Part shown: positions 27,683-39,152 of the stretch, in pieces
Layout: each line of letters opens with the position of its first letter
Numbering within the stretch: position 1 is the stretch's first letter
Origin: Haliclystus octoradiatus
Taxonomy: Eukaryota > Cnidaria > Staurozoa > Stauromedusae > Haliclystidae
Length of the DNA: 64,000 nt
Direction: 5' to 3'
NCBI GenBank assembly: GCA_916610825.1
Contig: OU744452.1
Location: forward strand, 3,631,543-3,695,542
Translations under genes and position numbers: made by a program
Notes under the pieces: generated by a model
The model's input: the letters and a program-made list of their open reading frames with translations, nothing else
Databases searched by the model: none
Told to the model about the DNA's origin: nothing

Positions 27683-28600
27683 GTAGTTATGCTCCATTTA
27701 TGGTCATTTTGGGACTGTTTTATGAGTTATGCGTCATTTTGGTCATTTTGAACTTTTTGAGAATTCGTCATTGCTTTTATATATTTTGAACTCCCTCGGA
27801 AGTTATGCATCATGTTTGGTCATTTTGAACTCCCTTGGGAGTTATGCATCATGTTTACTCGTTTTGAATTTCCATGGCAATTGGCATTGTTTTTAGTCAT
27901 TTTCAATCCCTTCGGAATAACGCATTGTTTTTGGTCATTTTGCACACCCTTGTTAATTAGAAATTGTTTTTTGTCATTTTGAACTTCCAGGGAGCTCAGG
28001 TATTGTTTGTGGTCATTTTAAACTCCCATGGGAGTTATGCATCATTTAGGTCGTTTTGAATTACCTTGGGAATGAGACATTGTTTTTGGTCATTTTGAAC
28101 GCTGTTGGTAATTATACATCATTTTTGGTCATTTTGCACTCTCTTGGGAAATAGGCATTACTTCTGGTCATTTCGCACTCCCTTGGCAATTAGGAATTGA
28201 TTTTGGTCATTTTGCACACGCTAGGGAATTAGACAATGTTTTTGCTCATTTTGAACAGCGTTGGGAATTATCCATTGCTTTTTGTTATTTTGAACTCCCA
28301 TCATGGTTTTTTGTAATTATGAACTCTCTTGGGAGTTACGCAACATTCTTGATAATTTTGAACTTCCATGGGACTCAGGCATTGTTTTTGGTCATTTTAA
28401 ACACTTTCTATGAGATATGCATCATTTGCACTCTCTTTTGAATTAGGCACAAGATTGGTGATATTGCACTCCCTTGGGATTTAGGCATTGTTTTTGGTCA
28501 TTTTGCACATTCTTGGGAATTAGACATTGTTTTTTGTCATTTTGCACTACATTGGGAATTAGAATTTGTTTTTGGTCATTTTCTATACCTTTGGAAACTA

Positions 28601-28948
28601 GACATTGTTTTAGATCATTTTAAACTCCCATGGGAGTTATGCATCATTTTCGTCATTTTGGGAATCTTTTATGAGTTATGCGTAATTTTGATCATTTTGC
28701 ACTCTTTCGAGAATTAGGCATTACTTTTTGTCATTTTGCACTCCCTTGGGAATTAGGAATTGTTTTAGAAACTAGACATTGTTTTAGATCATTTTAAACT
28801 CCCATGGGAGTTATGCATCATTTTCGTCATTTTGGGAATCTTTTATGAGTTATGCGTAATTTTGATCATTTTGCACTCTTTCGAGAATTAGGCATTACTT
28901 TTTGTCATTTTGCACTCCCTTGGGAATTAGGAATTGTTTTTGGTAATT
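28601..28948 (+). repeat. 174-bp tandem duplication with broken monomer phase
   Basis: GACATTGTTTTAGATCATTT occurs at 28,601 and again at 28,775, a period of 174 bp. This is not a multiple of 39. The internal junction fuses GGAATTGTTTT to AGAAACTAGACATT near 28,763-28,775, inside the T-run of two different monomers. Confidence 0.85.
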
Positions 28949-30118
28949 TTGCACACCTTTAGAAATTAGACATTGTTTTTGGTCATTTTGAACACTCTTG
29001 GTAGTTATGCTTCATTTATGGTCATTTTGGGACTGTTTTATGAGTTATGCGTCATTTTGGTCATTTTGAACTTTTTGAGAATTCGTCATTGCTTTTATAT
29101 ATTTTGAACTCCCTCGGAAGTTATGCATCATGTTTGGTCATTTTGAACTCCCTTGGGAGTTATGCATCATGTTTTCTCGTTTTGAATTTCCATGGAAATT
29201 GGCATTGTTTTTAGTCATTTTCAATCTTTTCGGAATTACGCATTGTTTTTGGTGATTTTGCACACCCTTGTTAATTAGAAATTGTTTTTTGTCATTTTGA
29301 ACTTCCAGGGAGCTCAGGCATTGTTTCTGGTCATTTTAAACTCCCATGGGAGTTATGCATCATTTTGGTCGTTTTGAATTACCTTGGGAATGAGACATTG
29401 TTTTTGGTCATTTTGAACGCTGTGGGTAATTATACATCATTTTTGGTCATCTTGCACTCTCTTGGGAAATAGGCATTACTTCTGGTCATTTCGCACTTCC
29501 TTGGCAATTAGGAATTGATTTTGGTCATTTTGCACACGCTAGGGAATTAGACAATGTTTTTGCTCATTTTGAACAGCGTTGGGAATTATCCATTGCTTTT
29601 TGTTATTTTGAACTCCCATCATGGTTTTTTGTAATTATGAACTCTCTTGGGAGTTACGCAACATTCTTGATAATTTTGAACTTCCATGGGACTCAGGCAT
29701 TGTTTTTGGTCATTTTAAACACTTTTTATGAGATATGCATCATTTGCACTCTCTTTTGAATTAGGCACAAGATTGGTGATATTGCACTCCCTTGGGATTT
29801 AGGCATTGTTTTTGGTCATTTTGCACATTCTTGGGAATTAGACATTGTTTTTTGTCATTTTGCACTACATTGGGAATTAGAATATGTTTTTGGTCATTAT
29901 CTATACCTTTGGAAACTAGACATTGTTTTAGATCATTTTAAACTCCCATGGGAGTTATGCATCATTTTCGTCATTTTGGGACTCTTTTATGAGTTATGCG
30001 TAATTTTGATCATTTTGCACTCTTTGGAGAATTAGGCATTACTTTTTGTCATTTTCAAATAACATGGGATTTATGCATCATGTTTGGTCAGTTTGAACTC
30101 CTTTGGGAGTTATCTATT

Positions 30119-30202
30119 TTATTTTATTATCTATTTTATTATATATTTTATATATCTATTTTATCTATTTATCTATCTACTTTTTATTTTATCTAGTTAT
30201 CT
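30119..30202 (+). repeat. AT-rich TTTA/TCTA low-complexity tract at the 5' junction of the insertion
   Basis: About 84 bp made almost only of TTTA, TTA, TCTA and ATATA words. It starts directly after GGGAGTTATCTATT of the host monomer, so its words resemble an expansion of the target motif TATCTATT. It could also be part of the element or filler made at integration. No open frame runs through it into the reverse-transcriptase tail, because TAG at 30,194-30,196 is in phase. Confidence 0.75.
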
Positions 30203-30352
30203 AATTTAAAATCCTATGGAGATAAGGCATTTTCAGTGGCGGCACCTATTTTGTGGAACAAGTTTCCGGAAGTAGTTAGATGTAGTGCATCACTAGATGT
30301 GTTCAAAAGTAAATTGAAAACACATTTGTTTTGTGTAGCTTTTGGCAGTTAA
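30203..30352 (+). pseudogene. C-terminal fragment of a non-LTR retrotransposon reverse-transcriptase ORF
   Basis: Read in the frame that ends at TAA 30,350-30,352, the sequence gives about 49 residues. They include YGDKAF, then SVAAPILWNKFPEVVR, then SLDVFKSKLKTHLF. This is the conserved region after the reverse-transcriptase domain in CR1/L2-like ORF2 proteins. The endonuclease, the catalytic palm with its (Y/F)xDD motif and the start are all missing, so the fragment cannot encode an active enzyme. The remaining frame has no internal stop or frameshift, which suggests the insertion is not very old. Confidence 0.88.
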
Positions 30353-30509
30353 TAACTCAACTTTATTTTATTGACACTATATTTTAGGCACATAAATGTG
30401 TATTAATCATTATCGTTTACTTTTACTTTTTAATTTTACTAAAGTTGGAAACTAATATGATGTTAATTGTAAATTTTTATTTATTTTTTTTTACACTTAG
30501 ATATTGTAA

Positions 30510-30537
30510 AGCGCTTAGAGCAAATGATATAGGCGCT
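30510..30537 (+). other. 3'-terminal hairpin of the retrotransposon
   Basis: AGCGC at 30,510-30,514 can pair with GCGCT at 30,533-30,537 around an 18-nt loop, just upstream of the ATT tail. In L2-type elements a 3' stem-loop in the RNA is known to be recognised by the element's own reverse transcriptase. The position and GCGC stem fit that role; the pairing is inferred from the sequence alone. Confidence 0.6.
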
Positions 30538-30543
30538 ATAAAA

Positions 30544-30547
<4 letters not shown>

Positions 30548-30574
<27 letters not shown>
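30548..30574 (+). repeat. (ATT)9 microsatellite tail of the retrotransposon
   Basis: Nine ATT triplets lie between the 3' hairpin and the first base of the resumed satellite (G at 30,575). Short 3'-end microsatellites in place of a poly(A) tail are typical of CR1/L2 elements. Confidence 0.9.
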
Positions 30575-33500
30575 GTTTTTGGTCAAATTAAGCTCTCTTC
30601 GGAGTTATGTATCATTATTGGTCGTTTTGCACTCTCTCCAGAATTAGGCATTACTTTTGGTCATTTTGAACTCCATTGGGAGTTATGCATCATGTTTGAT
30701 CATTTTGAACTCCCTTGGGAGTTATGCCTCATATTTGGTCGTTTTGAACTTCGATGAGACTTAAGCACTGTTTTTGTTCAGTTTGAACTGCTTTGGGAAT
30801 TATCCATTGTTATTGGTCAAATTGAGCTCTTTTCGGTGTAATGTATCATTCTTGGTCATTTTGCACTCCCTTGGGAATTAGGCATTGCTTTTATGTTATT
30901 TTGAACTCCCATCATTGTTTCTGGTCATTTTAAAATCCCATGGGAGTTATGCATCATTTTGGTCATTTTGAATTACCTTGGGACTAGACATTGTTTTGGT
31001 CATTTTGAACTTTATTGGTAATTATACATCATTCTTGGGCATGGAGCATCATTTTTGGTCATTTTGAACTGTTTTAGGGATGAGGCATTGCTTTTGGTCA
31101 TTTTGAACTCCCTTGGGAATTATCCATTGTTTATTGTCAAATTGAGCTCTCAACGGAGCCATGTTTAATTCTTGGTCATGTTGCGCTCCTTTTGAGAATT
31201 AGGCATTACTTTTGGTCATTTTGAACACTTTTATGAGTTATGCATCATGTGCACTCTTTTGGGAATTAGGCATTAATTTTGGTCATGTTGCACTCCTTTT
31301 GGGATTATGCCTCATGTCTGGTCGTTTTTAACTTCCATTTTACTAATGCATTGTTTTTGGTCATTTTAAACTCTTTTATGAGTTATGCATCACTTTGCAC
31401 TCCCTTGGGAATTGGGCACATCTTTTGGTCATTTTGCTCTTTCTTGGCAATTCGAAATTGTTTTTTTGTCATTTTGAACTGTCTTGGGAGTTATGCATCA
31501 TTTCTGTTCACTTTGAACATCCAGGGGGCTCAGGCATTGTTTCTTGTCATTTTGAACTTCCATTATGCATCGTTTTGGTCATATTTAATCACCTTGGGAA
31601 TGAGACATTGTTTTTGGTCATTTTGCACACCTTTGGAAATTAGACATTGTTTTCGGTCATTTTGAACACTCTTGGTAGTTATGCTTCATTTATGGTCATT
31701 TTGGGACTGTTTTATGCGTTATGCGTCATTTTGGTAATTTTGAACTTTTTGAGAATTCGTCATTGCTTTTATATATTTTGAACTCCCTCGGAAGTTATGC
31801 ATCTTGTTTGGTCATTTTGAACTCCCTTGGGAGTTATGCATCATGTTTACTTGTTTTGAATTTCCATGGCAATTGGCATTGTTTTTAGTCATTTTCAATC
31901 CCTTCGGAATTACGCATTGTTTTTGGTGATTTTGCACACCCTTGTTAATTAGAAATTGTTTTTTGTCATTTTGAACTTCCAGGGAGCTCAGGCATTGTTT
32001 CTGGTCATTTTAAACTCCCATGGGAGTTATGCATCATTTTGGTCGTTTTGAATTACCTTGGGAATGAGACATTGTTTTTGGTCATTTTGAACGCTGTTGG
32101 TAATTATACATCATTTTTGGTCATTTTGCACTCTCTTGGGAAATAGGCATTACTTCTGGTCATTTCGCACTCCCTTGGCAATTAGGAATTGATTTTGGTC
32201 ATTTTGCACACGCTAGGGAATTAGACAATGTTTTTGCTCATTTTGAACAGCGTTGGGAATTATCCATTGCTTTTTGTTATTTTGAACTCCCATCATGGTT
32301 TTTTGTAATTATGAACTCTCTTGGGAGTTACGCAACATTCTTGATAATTTTGAACTTCCATGGGACTCAGGCATTGTTTTTGGTCATTTTAAACACTTTT
32401 ATGAGTTATGCATCATTTGCACTCTCTTTTGAATCGGGCATTACTATTGGTCATGTTGAACTCCCTTGGGAGTTATGCCTCATGTTTGGTCGTTTTGAAC
32501 TTCAATTTTACTCAGGCATTGTTTTTGGTCATTTTCAACTCTTTTATGAGTTATGCATCACTTTGCACTCTCTTGGGAATTGGGCACAACTTTTGGTCAT
32601 TTTGACCTTCCTTGGCAATTAGAAAAGGTTTTTTGTCATTTCGAACTCTCTTGGGAGTTATGCATCATTTCTGTTCATTTTGAACATCCAGGGGGCTCAG
32701 GCATTGTTTCTTGTCATTTTGAACTTCCATGGGAGTTATGCATCATTTTGGTCATTTTTAATCACCTTGGGAATGAGACATTGTTTTTGGTCATTTTGAA
32801 CTTTGTTAGTAATTATACATCATTGTTGGTCATTTTCCACTCTCTTGGAAATTAGGCATTACTTTTTGTCATTTTGCACTCCCTTGGGAATTAGGAGTCG
32901 TTTTTGGTAATTTTGCACACCTTTAGAAATTAAACATTGTTTTTGGTCATTTTGAACACCCTTGGTAGTTATGCTTCATTTATGGTCATTTTGGGACTGT
33001 TTTATGAGTTATGCGTCATTTTGGTCATTTTGAACTTTTTGAGAATTCGTCATTGCTTTTATATATTTTGAACTCCCTTGGAAGTTATGCATCTTGTTTG
33101 GTCATTTTGATCTCCCTTGAGAGTTATGCATCATGTTTAGTCATTTTGAACTCGTTTGAGAGTTATGCATCATTTTTGGTCACTTTGAACTTCCATGGGA
33201 CCAAAGCATTTTTTCTGGTCATTTTGAACTCTTTTATGAGTTATGCATCATTTTGCACTCTCTAAAGAATTGGGCATGGTTTTTGGTCGTTTTGAACTGT
33301 CATGGGACATAGGCATTGTTTTTGGTCATTTTGCACAATCTTGGAAATTATACATTGTTTTTGATAATTTTGAACAGCGTTGGGAATTATCCATTGCTTT
33401 TTGTTATTTTGAACTCCCATCATGGTTTTTGGTAATTATGAACTCTCTTGGGATTTACGCAACATTTTTGATAATTTTGAACTTCCATGGGACTCAGGCA

Positions 33501-35228
33501 TTGTTTTTGGTCATTTTAAACACTTTTATGAGATATGCGTCATTTGCATTCTCTTAGGAATTAGGCACAAGATTGGTGATATTGCACTCCCTTGGGATTT
33601 AGGCATTGTTTTTGGTCATTTTGCACATTCTTGGGAAATAGAAATTGTTTTTTGTCATTTTGCACTACATTTGGAATTAGAATATGTTTTTGGTCATTTT
33701 CCATACCTTTGGAAACTAGACATTGTTTTAGATCATTTTAAACTCCCATGGGAGTTATGCATCATTTTCGTCATTTTGGGACTCTTTTATGAGTTATGCG
33801 TAATTTTGATCATTTTGCAGTCTCTCGAGAATTAGGCATTACTTTTGGTCATTTTCAAATAACATGGGATTTATGCATCATGTTTGGTCATTTTGAACTC
33901 CCTTGGGAGTTATCTATTGTTTTTGGTTAAATTAATCTCTCTTCAGAGTTATGTATCATTCTTGGTCGTTTTGCACTCTCTCCAGAATTAGGCATTACTT
34001 TTGGTCATTTTGAACTCCATTGGGAGTTATGCATCATGTTTACTAGTTTTGAATTTCCATGGCAATTGGTATTGTTTTTAGTCATTTTCACTCCCTTCGG
34101 AATTACGCATTGTTTTTGGTCATTTTGCACACCCTTGTTAATTAGAAATTGTTTTTTGTCATTTTGAACTTCCAGGGGGCTCAGGCATTGTTTCTGGTCA
34201 TTTTAAACTCCCATGGGAGTTATGCATCATTTTGGTCGTTTTGAATTACCTTGGGAATGAGACATTGTTTTTGGTCATTTTGAACGCTGTTGGTAATTAT
34301 ACATCATTTTTGGTCATTTTGCACTCTCTTGGGAAATAGGCATTACTTCTGGTCATTTTGCACTCCCTTGGCAATTAGGAATTGATTTTGGTCATTTTGC
34401 ACACGCTAGGGAATTAGACAATGTTTTTGCTCATTTTGAACAGCGTTGGGAATTATCCATTGCTTTTTGTTATTTTGAACTCCCATCATGGTTTTTTGTA
34501 ATTATGAACTCTCTTGGGAGTTACGCAACATTCTTGATAATTTTGAACTTCCATGGGACTCAGGCATTGTTTTTGGTCATTTTAAACACTTTTTATGAGA
34601 TATGCATCATTTGCACTCTCTTTTGAATTAGGCACAAGATTGGTGATATTGCACTCCCTTGGGATTTAGGCATTGTTTTTGGTCATTTTGCACATTCTTG
34701 GGAAATAGAAATTGTTTTTTGTCATTTTGCACTACATTGGGAATTAGAATATGTTTTTGGTCATTTTCTATACCTTTGGAAACTAGACATTGTTTTAGAT
34801 CATTTTAAACTCCCATGGGAGTTATGCATCATTTTCGTCATTTTGGGACTCTTTTATGAGTTATGCGTAATTTTGATCATTTTGCAGTCTCTCGAGAATT
34901 ACGCATTACTTTTGGTCATTTTCAAATAACATGGGATTTATGCATCATGTTTGGTCATTTTGAACTCCCTTGGGAGTTATCTATTGTTTTTGGTCAAATT
35001 AAGCTCTCTTCGGAGTTATGTATCATTCTTGGTCGTTTTGCACTCTCTCATTACTTTTGGTCATTTTGAACTCCATTGGGAGTTATGCATCATGTTTACT
35101 CGTTTTGAATTTCCATGGCAATTGGCATTGTTTTTAGTCATTTTCACTCCCTTCGGAATTACGCATTGTTTTTGGTCATTTTGCACACCCTTGTTAATTA
35201 GAAATTGTTTTTTGTCATTTTGAACTTC
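30575..35228 (+). repeat. Diverged monomer block right of the retrotransposon remnant
   Basis: Immediately after the tail the satellite resumes with GTTTTTGGTCAAATTAAGC and follows 26,385-26,830 for about 440 bp. Around 31,030-31,330 are some of the most diverged monomers in the window (GGGCATGGAGCATC, CTCAACGGAGCC). About 32,300-32,860 is related to the right half of the 2.6-kb repeat. The CACACGCTAGGGAATTAGAC anchor recurs at about 32,209 and 34,402, a spacing of about 2.19 kb. No gene is seen. Confidence 0.8.
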
Positions 35229-38200
35229 CAGGGGGCTCAGGCATTGTTTCTGGTCATTTTAAACTCCCATGGGATTTATGCATCATGTTTGGTCAGTTTG
35301 AACTCCTTTGGGAGTTATCTGTTGTTTTTGGTCAAATTAAGCTCTCTTCGAAGTTATGTATCATTATTGGTCGTTTTGCACTCTCTCCAGAACTAAGCAT
35401 TACTTTTGGTCATTTTGAACTCCATTGGGAGTTATGCATCATGTTTGATCATTTTGAACTCCCTTGGGAGTTATGCCTCATATTTGGTCGTTTTGAACTT
35501 CGATGAGACTTAAGCACTGTTTTTGTTCAGTTTGAACTGCTTTGGGAATTATCCATTGTTATTGGTCAAATTGAGCTCTTTTCGGTGTAATGTATCATTC
35601 TTGGTCATTTTGCACTCCCTTGGGAATTAGGTAGTTAGCTTTTGGTTATTTTGAACTCCCATCATTGTTTCTGGTCATCTTAAAATTCCATGGGAGTTAT
35701 GTATCATTGTGGTCATTTTGAATTACCTTGAGATTAGACATTGTTTTGGTCATTTTGAACTCTATTGGTAATTATACATCATTTTTGGTCATTTTGCAAA
35801 CCCTCTGGTTTGAGGAATTGTTTTTGGTAATTTTGCACACCTTTAGAAATTAGACATTGTTTTTGGTCATTTTGAACACTCTTGGTAGTTATGCTTCATT
35901 TATGGTCATTTTGGGACTGTTTTATGAGTTATGCGTCATTTTGGTAATTTTGAAATTTTTGAGAATTCGTCATTGCTTTTATATATTTTGAACTCCCTCG
36001 GAAGTTATGCATCATGTTTGGTCATTTTGAACTCCCTTGGGAGTTATGCATCATGTTAGGTCGTTTTGAACTTCCATGGCACTTAGGCATTGTTTTATGT
36101 CATTTTGCACTCCCTTGGGAATTAGGCATTGTTTTTGGTCATGTTGAACTACCTTGGGAGTTATGCCTCATTTTTGGTCGTTTTGGAACTTCCATGGGAC
36201 TCAGGCATTGTTTTTGGTCATTTTAAACTAATTTATGAGTTATGCATCAATTTGCACTCTCTAGAGAATTAGGCATTACTTTTATTCATTTTGCCCTCCC
36301 TTGGGAATTAGAAATTACTTTTGGTCATTTTGAACTCCTTTGGAAGTTATGCATCATGTTTGGTCATTTTGAACTCAATTGGGAGTTATGCATCATTTTA
36401 GGTCGTTTTGAACTTCATGGTACTTAGGCATTGTTTTATGTCATTCTGCACTCCCTTGGGAATTAGGCATTGTTTTAGGTCATTTTAAACTCCCATGGGA
36501 GTTATGCATCATTTTGGTCATTTAGGGACTCTTTTATGAGTTATGCGTAATTTTGATCATTTTGCACTCTTTCAAGAATTAGGCATTATTTTTGGTCATT
36601 TTGAACTCCCATGGGAGTTATGCATCATGTTTGGTCATTTTGAACTTCCATGGCACTTAGGCATTTCTTTTGGTCATTTTGAACTCCCGTTTAAGTTATG
36701 CATCATGTTGGGTCATTCTGAACTCCTTTTTGAGTTATGCATCATTTTTGGTCACTTTGAACTTCCATGGGACCAAGGCAATTGTTATGGTTATTTTGAA
36801 CTCTTTTATGAGTTATGCATCATTTTGCACTCTCTAGAGAATAAGGCATTGTTGTTGGTCATTTTAAACTATTTTATGAGTTATGCATCATTTTTCCATC
36901 ACTTGGGAATCGGGCACAACTTTAGGTCATTTTGCACTTCCTTGGCAATTAGAAATTGTTTTTTTGTCATTTTGAACTCTCTTGGGAGTTATGCATTATT
37001 TTTGTTCACTTTGAGCTTCCAGGGGGCTGAGGCATTGTTTCTGGTCATTTTAAATTCCCATGGGAGTTATGCATCATTTTGGTCATTTTAATCACTTTGG
37101 AAAGGAGACATTGTTTCTTGTCATTCTGAACGCTCTTGGTAGTTATGCATCATTTATGGTCATTTTTGGACTCTTTTATGAGTTTTCGTCATTTTGATCA
37201 TTTTGCACTCTTTCGAGAATTAGGCATTACTTTTGGTCATTTTGAACTCCCATGGGAGTTATGCATCCTGTTTGGTCATTTTGAACTTCCATGGCACTTA
37301 GGCATTTTTTTTTGGTCATTTTGAACTCCCATCATTGTTTTAGGTCATTTTAAACTTCCTTGGGAGTTATGCATCATGTTTGGTCATTTTGAACTCATTT
37401 GGGAGTTATGCATCATGTTAGGTCGTTTTGAACTTCCATGGCACTTACGCATTGTTTTATGTCCTTTTGCACTTCCTTGGGAATTAGGCATTGTTTTTGG
37501 TCATTTTGCACACCCTTTGGAATTAGAAATTGTTTTTGTTCATGTTGAACTACCTTGGGAGTTATGCATCATTTTTGGTCACTTTGAACTTCCATGGGAA
37601 CAAGGCATTCTTTGTGGTCATTTTGAACTCTTTTATGAGTTATGCATCATTTTGCACTCTCTAGAGAATTAGGCATTACTTTTATTCATTTTGCCCTACC
37701 TTGGGAATTAGACATTACTTTTGGTCATGTTGAACTCCCTTGGGAGTTATGCCTCATATTTTGTGGTTTTGGAACTTCAATGGGACTCAGTCATTGTTTT
37801 TGGTCATTTTAAACTAATTTATGAGTTATGCATCATTTTTCACTAACTCGGGAATCAGGCACAACTTTAGGTCATTTTGCACTTCCTTGGCAAGTAGAAA
37901 TTGTTTTTTTGTCATTTTGAACTCTCTTGAGAATTATGCATCATTTTTGGTCACTTTGAAATTTATTGGTAATTATACAATTTAAAAATAATTATTGGTC
38001 ATTATTTTTGGTCATTTTGGACACCCTTGGGAATTAGACATCGTTTTTGCTCATTTTGAACTCTCTTGGGAGTTATGCATTATTTTTGGTCATTTGAACT
38101 TCCAGGGGTCTCAGGCATTGTTTCTGGTAACTTTGAACTCACATGGGAGTTATGCATCATTTTGGTCATTTTGGGACTCTTTTATGAGTTATGCGTAATT

Positions 38201-38620
38201 TTGATCATTTTGCACCCTTTCGAGAATTAGGCATTACTTTTGGTCATTTTGAACTCCCATGGGAGTTATGCATCAATTTGGTCATTTTGAATTACTTTGG
38301 GAATGAGACATTGTTTTTGGTCATTTTGAACAGCCTTGGGAATTATCCATTGCTTTTGGTTATTTTGAACTCCCATCATTGTTTTTGTTAATTTTGAACT
38401 CTCTTGGGAGTTACGCAATATTCTTGATAATTTTGAACTTCCATGGGACTCAGGCATTGTTTTTGGTCATTTCAAACACTTTTATGAGTTATGAATCATT
38501 TGCACTCTCTTGGGAATTCGGCATTATTTTTGGTCACCCTTGGGAAATAGACATTGTTTTAGATCATTTCGAGCTCCATTGGGAGTTAAACATCATGATT
38601 GGTAATTTTGAACTCTCTTG
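35229..38620 (+). repeat. Large mosaic segment, first copy
   Basis: The part at 35,229-36,050 is repeated at 39,153-39,990 (offset about 3,924 bp). The part at about 35,995-38,620 is repeated at about 40,530-43,160 (offset 4,535 bp, dropping to 4,534 after a one-base change). The right part contains a short AT-rich interruption at 37,977-38,004. Confidence 0.85.
37977..38004 (+). other. Short AT-rich interruption of a monomer
   Basis: ACAATTTAAAAATAATTATT breaks the monomer after GGTAATTAT and before GGTCATTATTTTTGG. It is not explained by the 39-bp pattern. The same interruption is found at 42,511-42,538, so it predates the 4.5-kb duplication. Confidence 0.75.
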
Positions 38621-39152
38621 GTAATTATACATTACTTTTGGTCATTTTGCACTTTTAAGGCATCACTAATGGTCATTTTGTACTCGCTTTGGAATTAGGA
38701 AAAGTTTTTGGTCATTTTGCAAACCCTTTGGAATTTGAAATTGTTTTTGGTCATGTTGAACTCCCTTGAGAGTTATGCAGCATTTTTGGTCGTTTTGGAA
38801 CTTCCATGGGACTCAGGCATTGTTTTATGTCATTTTGCACTCCCTTGGGAATTAGGCATTGTTTTAGGTCGTTTTAAACTCCCATGGGAGTTATGCATCA
38901 CTTTGGTCATTTTGGGACTTTTTTATGAGTTATGCGTAATTTTGATCATTTTGCACTCTTTCGAGAATTAGGCATTACTTTTGGTCATTTTGAACTCCCA
39001 TGGGAGTTATGCATCATGTTTGGTCATTTTGAACTTCCATGGCACTTAAGCAATTCCTTTGGTCATTTTGAACTCCCTTGGGAGGTATGGATCATGTTTG
39101 GTCATTCTGAACTCCTTTTGGAGTTATGCATCATTTTTGGTCACTTTGAGCT
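38621..39152 (+). repeat. Connector between the two mosaic segments
   Basis: These are monomers including a shortened one (TTTTGCACTTTTAAGGCATC near 38,648). About 38,811-39,180 is related to about 43,505-43,880 at an offset of 4,694 bp, so the surrounding block has been copied piecemeal. Confidence 0.78.

Larger units (their letters stand above)
25311..30118 (+). repeat. Diverged monomer block left of the retrotransposon remnant
   Basis: Monomers here vary more and the repeat order is irregular. About 25,520-26,220 is related to 33,060-33,760 at an offset of about 7,535 bp. About 27,590-28,900 is related to 28,910-30,110 at an offset of 1,318-1,320 bp, anchored for example by CACACGCTAGGGAATTAGAC at 28,214 and 29,534. 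No coding feature is seen. Confidence 0.8.
30203..30574 (+). mobile_element. 5'-truncated CR1/L2-type non-LTR retrotransposon, 3' end only
   Basis: About 372 bp remain of an element whose full length is normally several kb. In order it has the last ~50 codons of the reverse-transcriptase ORF (30,203-30,352), a 3'UTR of about 160 bp (30,353-30,509), a short GCGC-stem hairpin (30,510-30,537) and an (ATT)9 tail (30,548-30,574). Such a tail and the peptide AFSVAAPILWN ... FKSKLKTHLF are typical of the CR1/L2 group, which integrates by target-primed reverse transcription and is often 5'-truncated. An empty version of the site exists at 26,371-26,400 (GGGAGTTATCTATTGTTTTT), so the insertion point is between TATT and G. 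A target-site duplication cannot be separated from the ATT tail. The exact clade is uncertain. Confidence 0.88.

Noticed and set aside
30119-30574. Complete LINE element or an active reverse-transcriptase gene
   Set aside because: Only about the last 49 codons and the 3'UTR remain. The endonuclease and the catalytic reverse-transcriptase motifs are missing.
30996-31330. Second non-satellite island
   Set aside because: The sequence looks odd (GGGCATGGAGCATC, CTCAACGGAGCC), but GGTCATTTTG-type starts still occur at near-39-bp spacing. It is diverged satellite.
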